From NCBI GenBank assembly GCA_028280485.1, contig JANQLS010000082.1:1-64000 (forward strand): DNA of 64,000 nt, in the 5' to 3' direction. A program made the translations under genes and the position numbers. The notes below the pieces were generated by a model. That model did not search any database and had not been told where the DNA came from. It worked only from the letters and a program-made list of their open reading frames with translations. Shown here piece after piece: positions 46,030 to 55,689 of this stretch (positions are counted from its first letter, which is position 1; every line of letters starts with the position of its first letter). The stretch is from Planctomycetota bacterium. GTDB taxonomy: Bacteria > Planctomycetota > UBA8108 > JACQVS01.

Positions 46030-46063
46030 AAAAAGCCCCGATCTTTCGATCGGGGCTTTTTTT
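46028..46063 (+). terminator. Intrinsic terminator after the DUF374 gene
   Basis: AAAAAAAGCCCCGATC (46028-46043) pairs with its exact complement at 46048-46063 across TTTC, ending in a run of T. It overlaps the stop codon of the DUF374 gene. Confidence 0.92.
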
Positions 46064-46084
46064 AATGTAAGTTCAAAGAACAAA

Positions 46085-46194
46085 GTCGAGTTGATCTCAA
46101 CTCGACCGCAAGCTTAGACTCTTCGAGTCTACGCTTGCGGAGTGAAAGCAAATCTGTGATTTGCTGGAACGGTTGAGGCCAACTCCGAAGGAGC
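46085..46194 (-). repeat. Multi-hairpin intergenic element, inverted copy
   Basis: Three stems follow in order: GTCGAGTTGA/TCAACTCGAC (46085-46106), CCGCAAGCTTAGACTC with its near-complement (46106-46140), and AGCAAATC/GATTTGCT (46147-46165). Read on the minus strand the order and sequences match the element at 36381-36552. It fills the gap between the terminator and the giant gene, whose stop is at 46215. Confidence 0.78.
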
Positions 46195-46214
46195 ATGGCA
46201 TCAACTTAAAAAGA

Positions 46215-49200
46215 TTAGGTATCAAAACAACCTAAGTAACCCTCTTGGCAATCCAATGCATCTACATCGGGATCCGTACCACAACCGGGGAACGGAGCGG
46301 GAGGCTCAGGGCCGTCCAGGTAGATGTAGGTGAGCAATGAAACAGCATCCGTTTGATTGAGTTCACCATCGTCGTTGACATCCATCGCCTCTTCACAAGT
46401 ACCGATCGGATTGACGAAAGCGTGAACGAGGGTCCGAACCGCATCTCCTAAGTCAATGTAGCCATCTAAGTTGGCATCCCCGCGCATGAATCGAGGTTCA
46501 GGAGCGGTGACTTCGAAGGCGATCTCACCTGAAGCCTTATTATCAGGCTGATTGATCACTTGAATCATAAAGTTACCGATTCCAACCGATCCGGGAACGG
46601 TGACTTCGATTTCCGTCGAAGATTCCAAATCGATAAACTCAGAATCGATAGCCTCGCCGTCGAAGAGAACCTGAAGACCGGAATAGAAGTTATCTCCTAA
46701 AATCGAGAACTTCTCACCGGGCTCAGCACTGGCTTGACTCAAGCTGGTGATGTTCGGTGGATCACGTTCAAAGGTGCTTGAAACGTTGATCGAATCGCTA
46801 TCGATCAAGTCACCCACTCCACTGAAGCCGAGGACTTCCAGAGTGTTATCACCCGGAGGAACGATGATGTCAGAGATCGTCCAACCGGTCATCGAAGTGT
46901 TTGAGAATTCAACGATGGCTTCCGGATGGGGCTCACCGTTGATCACGACCTGAAGGAATGAAGCTTCAACCGGAGCGGTTCCGGAGATGTTCATCGTGGG
47001 AGTACTGATCACTCGGTTGTTCGACCCGCTGATGTTTAACTGAACAGTAGGATGGGTAACTGCAGACAAGCGAGGAATCAATGCTGATCGACGTCGATCG
47101 ATGAAACCATTGAAAGTACCAATATTGGTGTTGGCACCACCCACAGCTTGAACTTTCTGCATGTAGGTAGACAGGTGGTTCGACCAGAAGTGATTGTCGA
47201 CCATGTCTTTCATGATACCGTAAGCGATTCTCCGGATACGAGGCCGGTTCACCATCCGCCCCACCTCGGGGAACTTGCCAGCGATACCCCAATTGGAGGT
47301 CGGACTGGCAGGGATCATAAAGGCATTGACGTTTCCGTAGGTCAATTCACAGTCCCAAGCAAACAATTGGTACTGCTCACTGATAGAGGGCTTGAACAAG
47401 TAAGCATTCTTACCACGATTCGTTCCCCAAGTATCCCAGTCATCGGTATTGATCCGGATGAGCATGACTCTTAAGACTTGCTCGACATCCATCACATCGT
47501 CGATCTGGTTATCGAAGGAAGTATTATTGGTTTCACCGGGATCCATGATTCGAGCGAGGTTGATGAGTGAACTGTAATCATCTTCATCTTCATGTTGTCT
47601 CAACCCGAAGTAGAAGCGGTAGTTCTCTTTGTCGGAACCCGAACCTGAACTGTGAGGGGGATAAGTTACAGCGGCATCGCGACTGGTCACCCGGCCTCCA
47701 CTATCGTTGAACTCAAAACGATCATCGATTTCGAAGAAATCTCCATTCGCTTCGTCACCGTACCAAGCATCTAAGAACTGAGAGTTCGGTGGAGCAACAT
47801 GCTCGCGATCCTCAGTATTCCTGGAGTTCACTCTCCAGCGAACGAACCATTGTTCGGAGTAAGGCACTCGAATCATTCCGCGATTATACCGAATGAGATA
47901 ATGCGAAGTTCTTTCACGAGCATCCATTCCTCCCGCTCCCTGGTGATCCTCCGTATTGAACTTCCGGATCTTTTCTTGGAGCGGTTTATCTCGGGGGAAT
48001 TTCACCCGGAAACTACCTCCCCAACCCTGGCGAGCCCAGGGACTACCTGAAAAGCGGATTCCAGCGCCATGGAAGATCTGCTCATTCCGGAAGACGAATG
48101 AACCACCGACTAAATCATTCGATTGTAGCAATCGGTTAGCCATATATTGTTCGGCTGCATCGTGCATCCAGAATTGATAAGTATGAGCATTTCGGGGATT
48201 GGATGGAGCCGTTGCCACTCCCATGACCGCGTAGGTTCTTTCGATAACAGTAGCATCATCGCGACTGGTTACCATGGGATTCGATCTTGCGATATTGTCG
48301 ACGGGGAAACGGCCTATGTTGCCTAAATTGTCTGTTGCTGAGATAAAGTACGCAATTTTTGAGAAATTGAGAAAACCAGGGAGACTTCCGGTGTAGACCC
48401 CATCACCATCGGCATCGGTCATAACGACAGTGTCATTCTCGTTGCCACCTCCGATGGGATCTGGTGGATCATCACCTCCGGTGATCACGACATTGTCGAA
48501 GACGACTGTCGCAGTCGTACAATCGTCGTGGGACGTAAGTGCCAAGCCCAAGTAAATGGTATTGGGAGCACTCCCTCCCCAATCATCGGTCTCAACCGGT
48601 GCACCCCAGCTCGTTCCATTCGTAGAAACATAAGCCCGGAACTCATCACCAACGCGATCCAATCGAATCCAATCGGGATGCTTGTCGGCTCCGGGAACTT
48701 GAGTCTCAAAGTTGTCTGACCCTTGGTGAGTGGGCCTGAAGGCGGCGCGGGCGTCATCCTGAGGAGGATTATCGTGCATGAACGCGTATCTCGAAGTGTT
48801 ATCGAGAGATTGGCGAGCCATGATCCCACCTTTTCCCCAACGACCCGCCCAATCGCGCGAAACGATTCTGGCTCTCATCGAGAAGTCACCCGTTACAACT
48901 TTGTAAGCGTAGTGGAATTGGTCCCCTTGCTGCCAAATATCATTTCCACCACCGGTGAGGGTGTACTCCCCCCCGTCTTCGGTCATATCACCATCACCGC
49001 AGGGGCCACCCACATCGCGATGGTCGTCGAAGATACCCACCGGCATAGGATCTGAACCTCCACCGGGTTCGAAGTCAGGAGGATTACCGACACCGTAATT
49101 TAAGATAACACTCTCAATACCATCGGGATCATCGACTTTGATCGAAACGGTTACGGGAGAATTCGCGGTTGGCTGAGCCGTGCTCTGGGTGAGATTTCTC

Positions 49201-51746
49201 ATCACTGGCCCCAGATTGTCATCCCCGTGAAGGGCAATGTGAGCGGCTCGAGCAGTATTTTCCTGGCTGGGGGTTCCCAGGTTTTCAGGAATATTGAGCT
49301 GATGGTTTTTAGGGTAGGAGTTGTTATATCCCCGAGTTTGAATCGACTGTGATCCAACGACCCATCGCGCTTTAAAGGCAATTGTATAATTTTGACCGTT
49401 CTGCAAATTTTGCAAACCACTGTTTTCGGTCTCGATACGATTGACCTTGTAGTCTCCACGACCGGTTGAAACAATTTTGAATGAACCTGAACCGGAGATG
49501 ACATCCTCAGTGGTATGACCCGAACGGATGTGGTTACCTTCAAGTTTCCAGCCACTCGTGTTGGACTCGAAAGAACCATTGGAAAGAAGATTCGTTCCTC
49601 CACCAGGTTCAAAAGTGGCAGAGTAAAGACGGGGAACAAACGTAAGGTCAGAACTCGATATCCCTGCGTTGTGGACTTGAATGGCGAGAACGTTGTTGCC
49701 ATTGACAAGCTCATCTTTGTAGTCGGTGATATCGATCACCGTGTCAACGGTCTCACCCGCATTTTGGGCTCGAGCATCAAATGCTCGACTGGTGACATTG
49801 TGAGAATGAACCTGTACTCCATTGAGGTAAGCGTAATATCCATCATCGATCGCCACGGATAAGATCAACTGATCGATATCATTGACATTGGTTACATTGA
49901 ACTCTTTACGCGTGAAAATTGTCATGTAGCCATCACGCATATCGGTAATCGTGGTGGCGTAAGGACCATCTCCGTATCCAATACCAGTTGCTCCAGAGAG
50001 CCAACTGCCATCGTCAAAAGCGATTTGTCGCCAATCTGTCGTTGGATTCGAAGCTTCTTCAGTTCCCTTAAACCACCTCCAAGTGTCGCCGACTTCGACG
50101 AAAACTTCATCTTCTACAAACGCACCATTGTCAGAGGTAAATGAAACATCGTCGACGATACAGATTCCGCGTCCTTTGAGATAAAACTGAAATTCAGATT
50201 CACCCCCGTTATACGGGCCAGAATAGAGGAAGGTTTGGGTTTCCGCTTTTCCGCTTTCGTCACTGGCATCCCATGCTTGACCATTGTTGTTATCAGAGAA
50301 GGGATCGATCAATTCGATGGAAGGTCCTCTTCCATCCGCCCAGTGAGGCCACTCCCCACCATCACGATAGCGCACTGTATCTTCAGTGTTTCCTTCGTGA
50401 TTTTTGAGGGTGATCCGTTCTCCGCGATTACTCAATCGACCGAAATCATCCAAGGCTTCTTCAGTAGTTGGCCCAACGACGAGGGATCCAGCGAGCCCGT
50501 GAACAGTTCGAATATGATCGGGATTTCGGGCGATCGTCAGGTATTCACCGGCACCGATCATTTGACCGTCTTCAAAGACGTAATTAATACCTTTGTTAAA
50601 TTCCCAACCGGTTAAATCGACTGCGGAGTTACCTCGGTTGTAGATTTCGACGAATTCGTCATCATCATTTTCACTGATCGGGTGATACATGATTTCATTG
50701 ATAACGATATTCCCGTTGAGGGGAACGGCGTTAGCGGCTCCTGGAGTAGGAGTGGCTGCGTCTTCAACATCCTCATCTCCATCGGGCATTCGTGCTTCAC
50801 TTCGTTCTGCAACGGATGGGCGAAAGATGTAAGAGTCGATAATGTCATCACCATCGGGATTTGTGAGAGCCACAAAGACTCGGTCATCATCGACGGGGAG
50901 GGAGAGATCTAAGCCTAAATCCGCCTCGGTAAAATGCAGCCAGGATCGAGGAGCGATGGTCGAACCACCGGGGATCACCGTTTGCATAAAGTCTCGACGA
51001 TCGGTGGTGACGTGGTAGCCACTCAAGTCCACTTCAGAGTCTCCAAAGTTATAGAACTCGATGAAGCGCACTCCGGCCGTATCGATCAGACCTTCATTGA
51101 TGATCACATCGGGGCGATTGACCGAGCGATTCGATCGACCGGGATCTCCACCGAGATCTCGACTCAAACGCCAATTATCGGGATCATCAATTTCGATGTA
51201 GGGATCTTTCAATTGAATCGAATGCCCCGTTCCATCACCACCCGCAGGCCATTTCCCACGGTCGTTATAGTTCAGTCGGCATACTTCTGCTCCGCCTGGA
51301 CGGTTGAGTCGGATACGTTCTCCGCCATTGTTGAGGGCCGTGGAGCTACTCCATGGACCGATGGTCGAAGAGTTACTGATGTTGTAATGGTCAGCGATGA
51401 AGTCGGGATCAGCGCAAACAACCAAATAGCGGTAGCCATCTAAAAATGTTCCATCGGGAAAAGTGAAACTGATCCCATCTGAGAAGTAGTAACCGGAGAG
51501 ATCTAATGGATCGCGTTTATCGTTATAGATTTCGATAAACTCAAATCGCTTATCTTCACTTCCATCCCCGGCTTGCTCCACTGAGTGATACATCACTTCG
51601 GTGATCACTTGAGCGAAGGTGCTTCCTTGGAGAAGAACGAGAAGAGCAAGACCGCTGAACAGAGCAGACTTGATAGACTTGATCGAGCACCCACTACAGC
51701 ACTCCCTACCCCCTGTAAGGATCTTTAGGTACGACATGCGACCCAT
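46215..51746 (-). CDS. Giant secreted LTD-CotH-dockerin protein
   Basis: This 1843-residue protein has a signal peptide (about 25-45, ending STFA). Three lamin-tail domains follow (about 46-190, 212-338, 345-490), each with an INE or TEV start and a LSGY-type strand. Then come a region with a galactose-binding-like fold, a concanavalin-like domain (about 905-1092), a CotH kinase-like domain (about 1190-1540), an IPT/TIG domain (about 1660-1750) and a dockerin-like pair starting RGDANLDGYIDLGDAV at 1755. CotH relatives phosphorylate secreted proteins. The dockerin repeat has Asp-rich calcium loops. It is probably exported to the cell surface or medium. The start may instead be ATG 51737, which is better placed after AGGAG. 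It is a single-gene unit with a 726-bp upstream gap. Confidence 0.85.
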   Translation of the reverse strand: MGRMSYLKILTGGRECCSGCSIKSIKSALFSGLALLVLLQGSTFAQVITEVMYHSVEQAGDGSEDKRFEFIEIYNDKRDPLDLSGYYFSDGISFTFPDGTFLDGYRYLVVCADPDFIADHYNISNSSTIGPWSSSTALNNGGERIRLNRPGGAEVCRLNYNDRGKWPAGGDGTGHSIQLKDPYIEIDDPDNWRLSRDLGGDPGRSNRSVNRPDVIINEGLIDTAGVRFIEFYNFGDSEVDLSGYHVTTDRRDFMQTVIPGGSTIAPRSWLHFTEADLGLDLSLPVDDDRVFVALTNPDGDDIIDSYIFRPSVAERSEARMPDGDEDVEDAATPTPGAANAVPLNGNIVINEIMYHPISENDDDEFVEIYNRGNSAVDLTGWEFNKGINYVFEDGQMIGAGEYLTIARNPDHIRTVHGLAGSLVVGPTTEEALDDFGRLSNRGERITLKNHEGNTEDTVRYRDGGEWPHWADGRGPSIELIDPFSDNNNGQAWDASDESGKAETQTFLYSGPYNGGESEFQFYLKGRGICIVDDVSFTSDNGAFVEDEVFVEVGDTWRWFKGTEEASNPTTDWRQIAFDDGSWLSGATGIGYGDGPYATTITDMRDGYMTIFTRKEFNVTNVNDIDQLILSVAIDDGYYAYLNGVQVHSHNVTSRAFDARAQNAGETVDTVIDITDYKDELVNGNNVLAIQVHNAGISSSDLTFVPRLYSATFEPGGGTNLLSNGSFESNTSGWKLEGNHIRSGHTTEDVISGSGSFKIVSTGRGDYKVNRIETENSGLQNLQNGQNYTIAFKARWVVGSQSIQTRGYNNSYPKNHQLNIPENLGTPSQENTARAAHIALHGDDNLGPVMRNLTQSTAQPTANSPVTVSIKVDDPDGIESVILNYGVGNPPDFEPGGGSDPMPVGIFDDHRDVGGPCGDGDMTEDGGEYTLTGGGNDIWQQGDQFHYAYKVVTGDFSMRARIVSRDWAGRWGKGGIMARQSLDNTSRYAFMHDNPPQDDARAAFRPTHQGSDNFETQVPGADKHPDWIRLDRVGDEFRAYVSTNGTSWGAPVETDDWGGSAPNTIYLGLALTSHDDCTTATVVFDNVVITGGDDPPDPIGGGNENDTVVMTDADGDGVYTGSLPGFLNFSKIAYFISATDNLGNIGRFPVDNIARSNPMVTSRDDATVIERTYAVMGVATAPSNPRNAHTYQFWMHDAAEQYMANRLLQSNDLVGGSFVFRNEQIFHGAGIRFSGSPWARQGWGGSFRVKFPRDKPLQEKIRKFNTEDHQGAGGMDARERTSHYLIRYNRGMIRVPYSEQWFVRWRVNSRNTEDREHVAPPNSQFLDAWYGDEANGDFFEIDDRFEFNDSGGRVTSRDAAVTYPPHSSGSGSDKENYRFYFGLRQHEDEDDYSSLINLARIMDPGETNNTSFDNQIDDVMDVEQVLRVMLIRINTDDWDTWGTNRGKNAYLFKPSISEQYQLFAWDCELTYGNVNAFMIPASPTSNWGIAGKFPEVGRMVNRPRIRRIAYGIMKDMVDNHFWSNHLSTYMQKVQAVGGANTNIGTFNGFIDRRRSALIPRLSAVTHPTVQLNISGSNNRVISTPTMNISGTAPVEASFLQVVINGEPHPEAIVEFSNTSMTGWTISDIIVPPGDNTLEVLGFSGVGDLIDSDSINVSSTFERDPPNITSLSQASAEPGEKFSILGDNFYSGLQVLFDGEAIDSEFIDLESSTEIEVTVPGSVGIGNFMIQVINQPDNKASGEIAFEVTAPEPRFMRGDANLDGYIDLGDAVRTLVHAFVNPIGTCEEAMDVNDDGELNQTDAVSLLTYIYLDGPEPPAPFPGCGTDPDVDALDCQEGYLGCFDT

Positions 51747-52490
51747 TACTCCTATTTAGTTAAATTTGGTTAAAGCATTCTCATTCCAGACCTACCGATT
51801 GAAGAGGAACGAGATGGGTATCTTAAATAAATTTTCGATCAGGGTTTGGACCGGTGACTTGAGAAGGGAATCATTCCGATAACTCTCAAATCTTGAAACA
51901 ACTCCACCTTTGAGAGCAATCTTGAAAACAACCAGAGTTGCCTGTCAGAACCCAGTCAAAGATAGTGAACCCAAATAAGGAATAGAGGTTTCTAAAGAAA
52001 GCCTCTTCATTTCTCGTGTCCATCAATCGTTTTGAACGCCCACACAAAAGCATCAGAAACAAGTCGTTTCCTAACTCTTGGGTGCCGTCATTTCTATGAA
52101 TTGAAGGATACAAAAGAGGGGATAAACCCAATTCACTTCAGATTTAATCGAAAGAGTCGATTTTAAAGGTTATTTAAAGATGGCACTAACTCTTTTCTAC
52201 AAAAGCTTTTGCTAATTTTCAGCCAAATGGAAGATCTCAGACTCAAACTTGCACTAAAGCTTAAAATGGTTAGGATTTAGGGGAATAAAAGAAGTTAAAG
52301 GCCGAGAGCCTGATTTGAGGCCAGCCGGAGTAATATTGAATAAATCATGGTGTTCTAACGAACCCACCCTGCGATTTCTCCGACTGCGGGATTAAGAACA
52401 TTCCCAACTCCAGACAGCTCCCTGAATTTCGGAGCTCTTGGAACGAGCCTCATTTGAAGTGAAGAACCTAAAGTGAAGAGGAGCGAGACG
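51747..52490. other. Long divergent intergenic region
   Basis: More than 700 bp separate the giant protein gene from the divergent repeat protein. I see no repeat, RNA or credible gene. An 81-codon minus-strand frame at 51886-52131 has no ribosome binding site and an unlikely composition. The length suggests regulated promoters on both sides. Confidence 0.5.
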
Positions 52491-55292
52491 ATGGTCTCTC
52501 TCAATCCGAACCCCTCCCCCAATCAGAAGGGCACGCCCAAAAAGGGTGTCCATCCCATCGTTCTCTTGTTGATGCTCGCAGGGTGTATGCTCCTAGCCAG
52601 CCATCTCTTAGATCAAGAATCTGAAACTGGTGATCGATCCGTCGATTCCCAATCTTCGAATCCCACTTCTGAAGATCGGGAAGACCGAACCCATTTGAAT
52701 GTGAATCCAAACTTAGTTGGCAATCCCAGTGATTCTCAAAAGACGAAGACGGAGAACTCTCAAGAAGAAAACTCATTACCAGATCCGAACTCCTTAGAAG
52801 AATCCTCGAATGATTCTAACCAAGGTTCGAAGTTTAAAAGTCCAGTTCTCTCGATTAGAGGACGTATCCTCGATTCCAACGGCAGGGCCATCTCGGGGGC
52901 TAAAGTCTCAACGAATTCAGAGGCAACCCAATCCGATTCTTTAGGTGAATTTGTTTTGCCTCGTACAGCTACTCCGTTAGTGATTGAAAAAGAAGGATTC
53001 TTTTCACGGACTCTGTCTCAAGAGGAACGTATTCAGCAACAAACGACAGGGAATCGGAATTACCTTTTAATCGTCTTATTCGAAGGCGGAAAAATTCGCG
53101 GCAAAGTCCTTACTGAAAACGGGGAAGTCTTGAGTGGAGCTAAAGTGGCCATCACTGGAAGTGAGGGAGTAGGAATCGATTCCCTACCGACTCCTGTTTT
53201 CTCTAAAAACGATGGGAGTTTCGAAAGTCAACTTCTCAGTCCTGGCCTGCATCACGTTCACATCACTCACGCTCAATATCAAGGTTGGGAACAAACGGTT
53301 GCCGTTAACGCTCTTCCCAAGTGGACTCAGGTACAAGCCAGCTTAGTGCAGGGTGAAGAAGTATTGATCTCTGTCACAGATCCTAAGAACAACCCTTTGC
53401 CCGATGTGTTATTGACCTTGATTCATAAGAAAGATGCACATTCGAGTGAGACCTCTAGAAGATTAGGATACACCGGAGATCGAGGAACACTTTTGGCACG
53501 TTGGGGAAAAGAAGGAGAGCATCGGGTTCAAGCTCTGATTCCGGGATTTCAAAAAATCGAAAGGGAAGTGTCAGGCAATCGAGTGCAAATGTCGTTAAGC
53601 CCTGCCCCCCTTCTCAATGGAAGCGCTATCGATAAACTTTCAGGTGAATACGTTGAGATTAAAGCGGTAGAACTCGAATTCCAAACCCCTACTGGATTCA
53701 TGAGGGTTGCGGATCGTGGCTTGCTCTTTCACACCTTAGAAAAAGGGCGATTTAAATTAGGATTGGCTCCCTTCAGTGGTAAATATCGAGTGAAAGTTCG
53801 GGGCGGGCAACAATTAGAGGGAGTGAGTGAAGTTCTCTCTTTTGATGGGATGAACTCTCCCCGCGCGATCGAAGTCTCGATGGTTCGGCAGGGAGGACTC
53901 AAAGGAAAGGTTTCTTTCCAAGGAAAACCAATTCAAGATGTGCGCATAGAACTCTACAAAGATCGTTCGGCTCCCCTGGGTTATGTGCAGGGAATTGAAG
54001 TACCAAGCCCTCCACCCATCTTAGATATCACTTTGACGAATGCCTTGGGAGATTTTAAATTTGGCAATTTGCCCCAGGGGAGTTACCGGCTGCGGATGAT
54101 GCATGCGGATTACTCCGAGATCTTTTCAGCACCTTGGCACGTTCCCAGCGTGGAAACGAGATCTTTTGAACTTCAAAAAGGAGCGACCCTAAGCGGAAGG
54201 GTAGAGGATGCTCGGGGAACTTCTCAGCCCGATATGCCGATCGTTCTCGTTCAACTCGATCGGCCCTTCCCTCGTTCAAGCACGAGCAATGGTGAAGGAG
54301 AGTATCGATTCGATCGATTACCTGATGGAAAATATCTAATTTTTTTCGGAGACCCCACCTGGAGAGAAAGAAATTCATCCCATACCTGGCTGCCAGAAGG
54401 TGCTGAGCATCGATTCAAAGGAACTGAACACAATTCTATTATTTTAGAGGGGGGTCGAGATCTCACTTTCAATTTGAAGTTAGAGAATTTGAATTGGGGT
54501 TCCCTACTCGGAGAGGTTTTGAGGGATGGAGCCCCGATCAAAGACTTAAGCTTAAGAATTCAGGGGCCGTTACCAGATCAGGCGGGCACCCAATTAAGCT
54601 CTCAAAACCAAACGGAGAAACTGAGCTTTGAGACCCAAGTTCAGTGTGACAAGAAGGGAAGATTCAAAATATTGGGTTTAACCCCTGGGCTTTATCGGGT
54701 GAGTTGCGATTATCCCCCCATCCTGAAGACGATTCGTATCCAGGCTGGGGATAAAAATTCTTGGAAGTTAGACCTTACTCCCCGTCCAGTGAAACTGAGT
54801 TTAACGGACAAGGTGAAGGGAGAGTGGGTGAAAGCGAAAGTGAAGGTTGCGATTTATAACCGAGAATTAGGAAAGCTCGTCGCCCAAATCGAGAGCCCTG
54901 AATTGAAGACGACGGAATCACAAAAAGTTGACCGCAAACTACCGGATCTCTTCCCAGGGAAGTATCGGGTGAGGATCGTTGGCCAAGGTTACTTACCAGA
55001 AGAGCTTGAAGTGGAAGTCGACCGACACCCGATTGATCTCAAGGCGAGCCTCAGAAAGGGTTACCCCGTTAAAATTCAGGATTTGGGTGAAAATGAAAAG
55101 GTGAAGGCGAACCTTGGGTCGGGCTTCTCCACCATCGTCATTCTAAAAAATAATGTCGAATTGCTTCGCTACCGTGAGCTGATCAAAGAAGATCTCCTCC
55201 TCCCCGACCTCGAACCCGGTAGCTACCAACTCGTCATCCACCTCCCCCAAGGAGGAACACTCAGAAAAACATTCACCGTCTCTGCCAAATAA
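52491..55292 (+). CDS. Membrane-anchored carboxypeptidase-regulatory-like repeat protein
   Basis: One hydrophobic segment near the N-terminus (HPIVLLLMLAGCMLLASHLL) is followed by a Ser/Asn/Glu-rich linker to about residue 115, then a series of beta-sandwich repeats. At least five begin with a Gly-rich strand: SIRGRILDSNGRAISGAKV, GKIRGKVLTENGEVLSGAKV, GLKGKVSFQGKPI, TLSGRVEDARG and SLLGEVLRDGAPI. This pattern is the carboxypeptidase regulatory domain. The body is likely periplasmic or surface exposed. I use the ATG at 52491 because GAGGAG lies 7 bp before it; a GTG at 52473 is upstream of that site. Function is unknown. Perhaps it is a scaffold or adhesin. Confidence 0.8.
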   Translation: MVSLNPNPSPNQKGTPKKGVHPIVLLLMLAGCMLLASHLLDQESETGDRSVDSQSSNPTSEDREDRTHLNVNPNLVGNPSDSQKTKTENSQEENSLPDPNSLEESSNDSNQGSKFKSPVLSIRGRILDSNGRAISGAKVSTNSEATQSDSLGEFVLPRTATPLVIEKEGFFSRTLSQEERIQQQTTGNRNYLLIVLFEGGKIRGKVLTENGEVLSGAKVAITGSEGVGIDSLPTPVFSKNDGSFESQLLSPGLHHVHITHAQYQGWEQTVAVNALPKWTQVQASLVQGEEVLISVTDPKNNPLPDVLLTLIHKKDAHSSETSRRLGYTGDRGTLLARWGKEGEHRVQALIPGFQKIEREVSGNRVQMSLSPAPLLNGSAIDKLSGEYVEIKAVELEFQTPTGFMRVADRGLLFHTLEKGRFKLGLAPFSGKYRVKVRGGQQLEGVSEVLSFDGMNSPRAIEVSMVRQGGLKGKVSFQGKPIQDVRIELYKDRSAPLGYVQGIEVPSPPPILDITLTNALGDFKFGNLPQGSYRLRMMHADYSEIFSAPWHVPSVETRSFELQKGATLSGRVEDARGTSQPDMPIVLVQLDRPFPRSSTSNGEGEYRFDRLPDGKYLIFFGDPTWRERNSSHTWLPEGAEHRFKGTEHNSIILEGGRDLTFNLKLENLNWGSLLGEVLRDGAPIKDLSLRIQGPLPDQAGTQLSSQNQTEKLSFETQVQCDKKGRFKILGLTPGLYRVSCDYPPILKTIRIQAGDKNSWKLDLTPRPVKLSLTDKVKGEWVKAKVKVAIYNRELGKLVAQIESPELKTTESQKVDRKLPDLFPGKYRVRIVGQGYLPEELEVEVDRHPIDLKASLRKGYPVKIQDLGENEKVKANLGSGFSTIVILKNNVELLRYRELIKEDLLLPDLEPGSYQLVIHLPQGGTLRKTFTVSAK

Positions 55293-55316
55293 CCCGCCCA
55301 AAAATTATCCACCCTC

Positions 55317-55597
55317 CTACCCTGGGTGCACCCTTCGTCCCCCGATCGTTGGGCTGAACTCACTCATTTGCTGCTTTTTTCAGCAGACAAAACATAACCT
55401 CAAAACCTCATCTCCCCTTCTAAATCCACCCCTCCCTCGTACCCTGGGTGCAGCAAACCCAGATTCATTCCTCCTGTTCTTAATCCCTCTTCCCGTACCC
55501 TGGGTTCACTTTCCTTCAAGCTTTCCCGTTCCTTGGGTACACTTTTCCAAAATCAAAATATGAGTTTATGGGATTCAGCTTTTAGTACCCTGGGTGC
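55317..55597 (+). repeat. Cluster of five GTACCCTGGGTGC-like motifs
   Basis: Five copies occur in the 397-bp gap before the desulfurase gene: 55317-55329 (CTACCCTGGGTGC), 55439-55451 (GTACCCTGGGTGC), 55495-55507 (GTACCCTGGGTTC), 55528-55540 (GTTCCTTGGGTAC) and 55585-55597 (GTACCCTGGGTGC). All have the same orientation of the central T. The motif is a near-palindrome. Six further copies occur up to 63369. I see no gene here. The region is pyrimidine rich on the plus strand. Confidence 0.85.
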
Positions 55598-55689
55598 GGA
55601 ATTGGTTGGTTTGAAATTGAGAATAGGGTAGAGTAACGAAGTTTCACAATTTAACTTACGTACTTCTTTAGTGGAATCGCACCCCTTCG

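Noticed and set aside
49202..51443. Several 110-170 codon frames within the giant gene, both strands
   Set aside because: All are shadows of the 1843-residue reading frame, which has continuous domain structure.
51886..52131. 81-codon minus-strand frame in the long intergenic gap
   Set aside because: No ribosome binding site and no recognisable sequence features.
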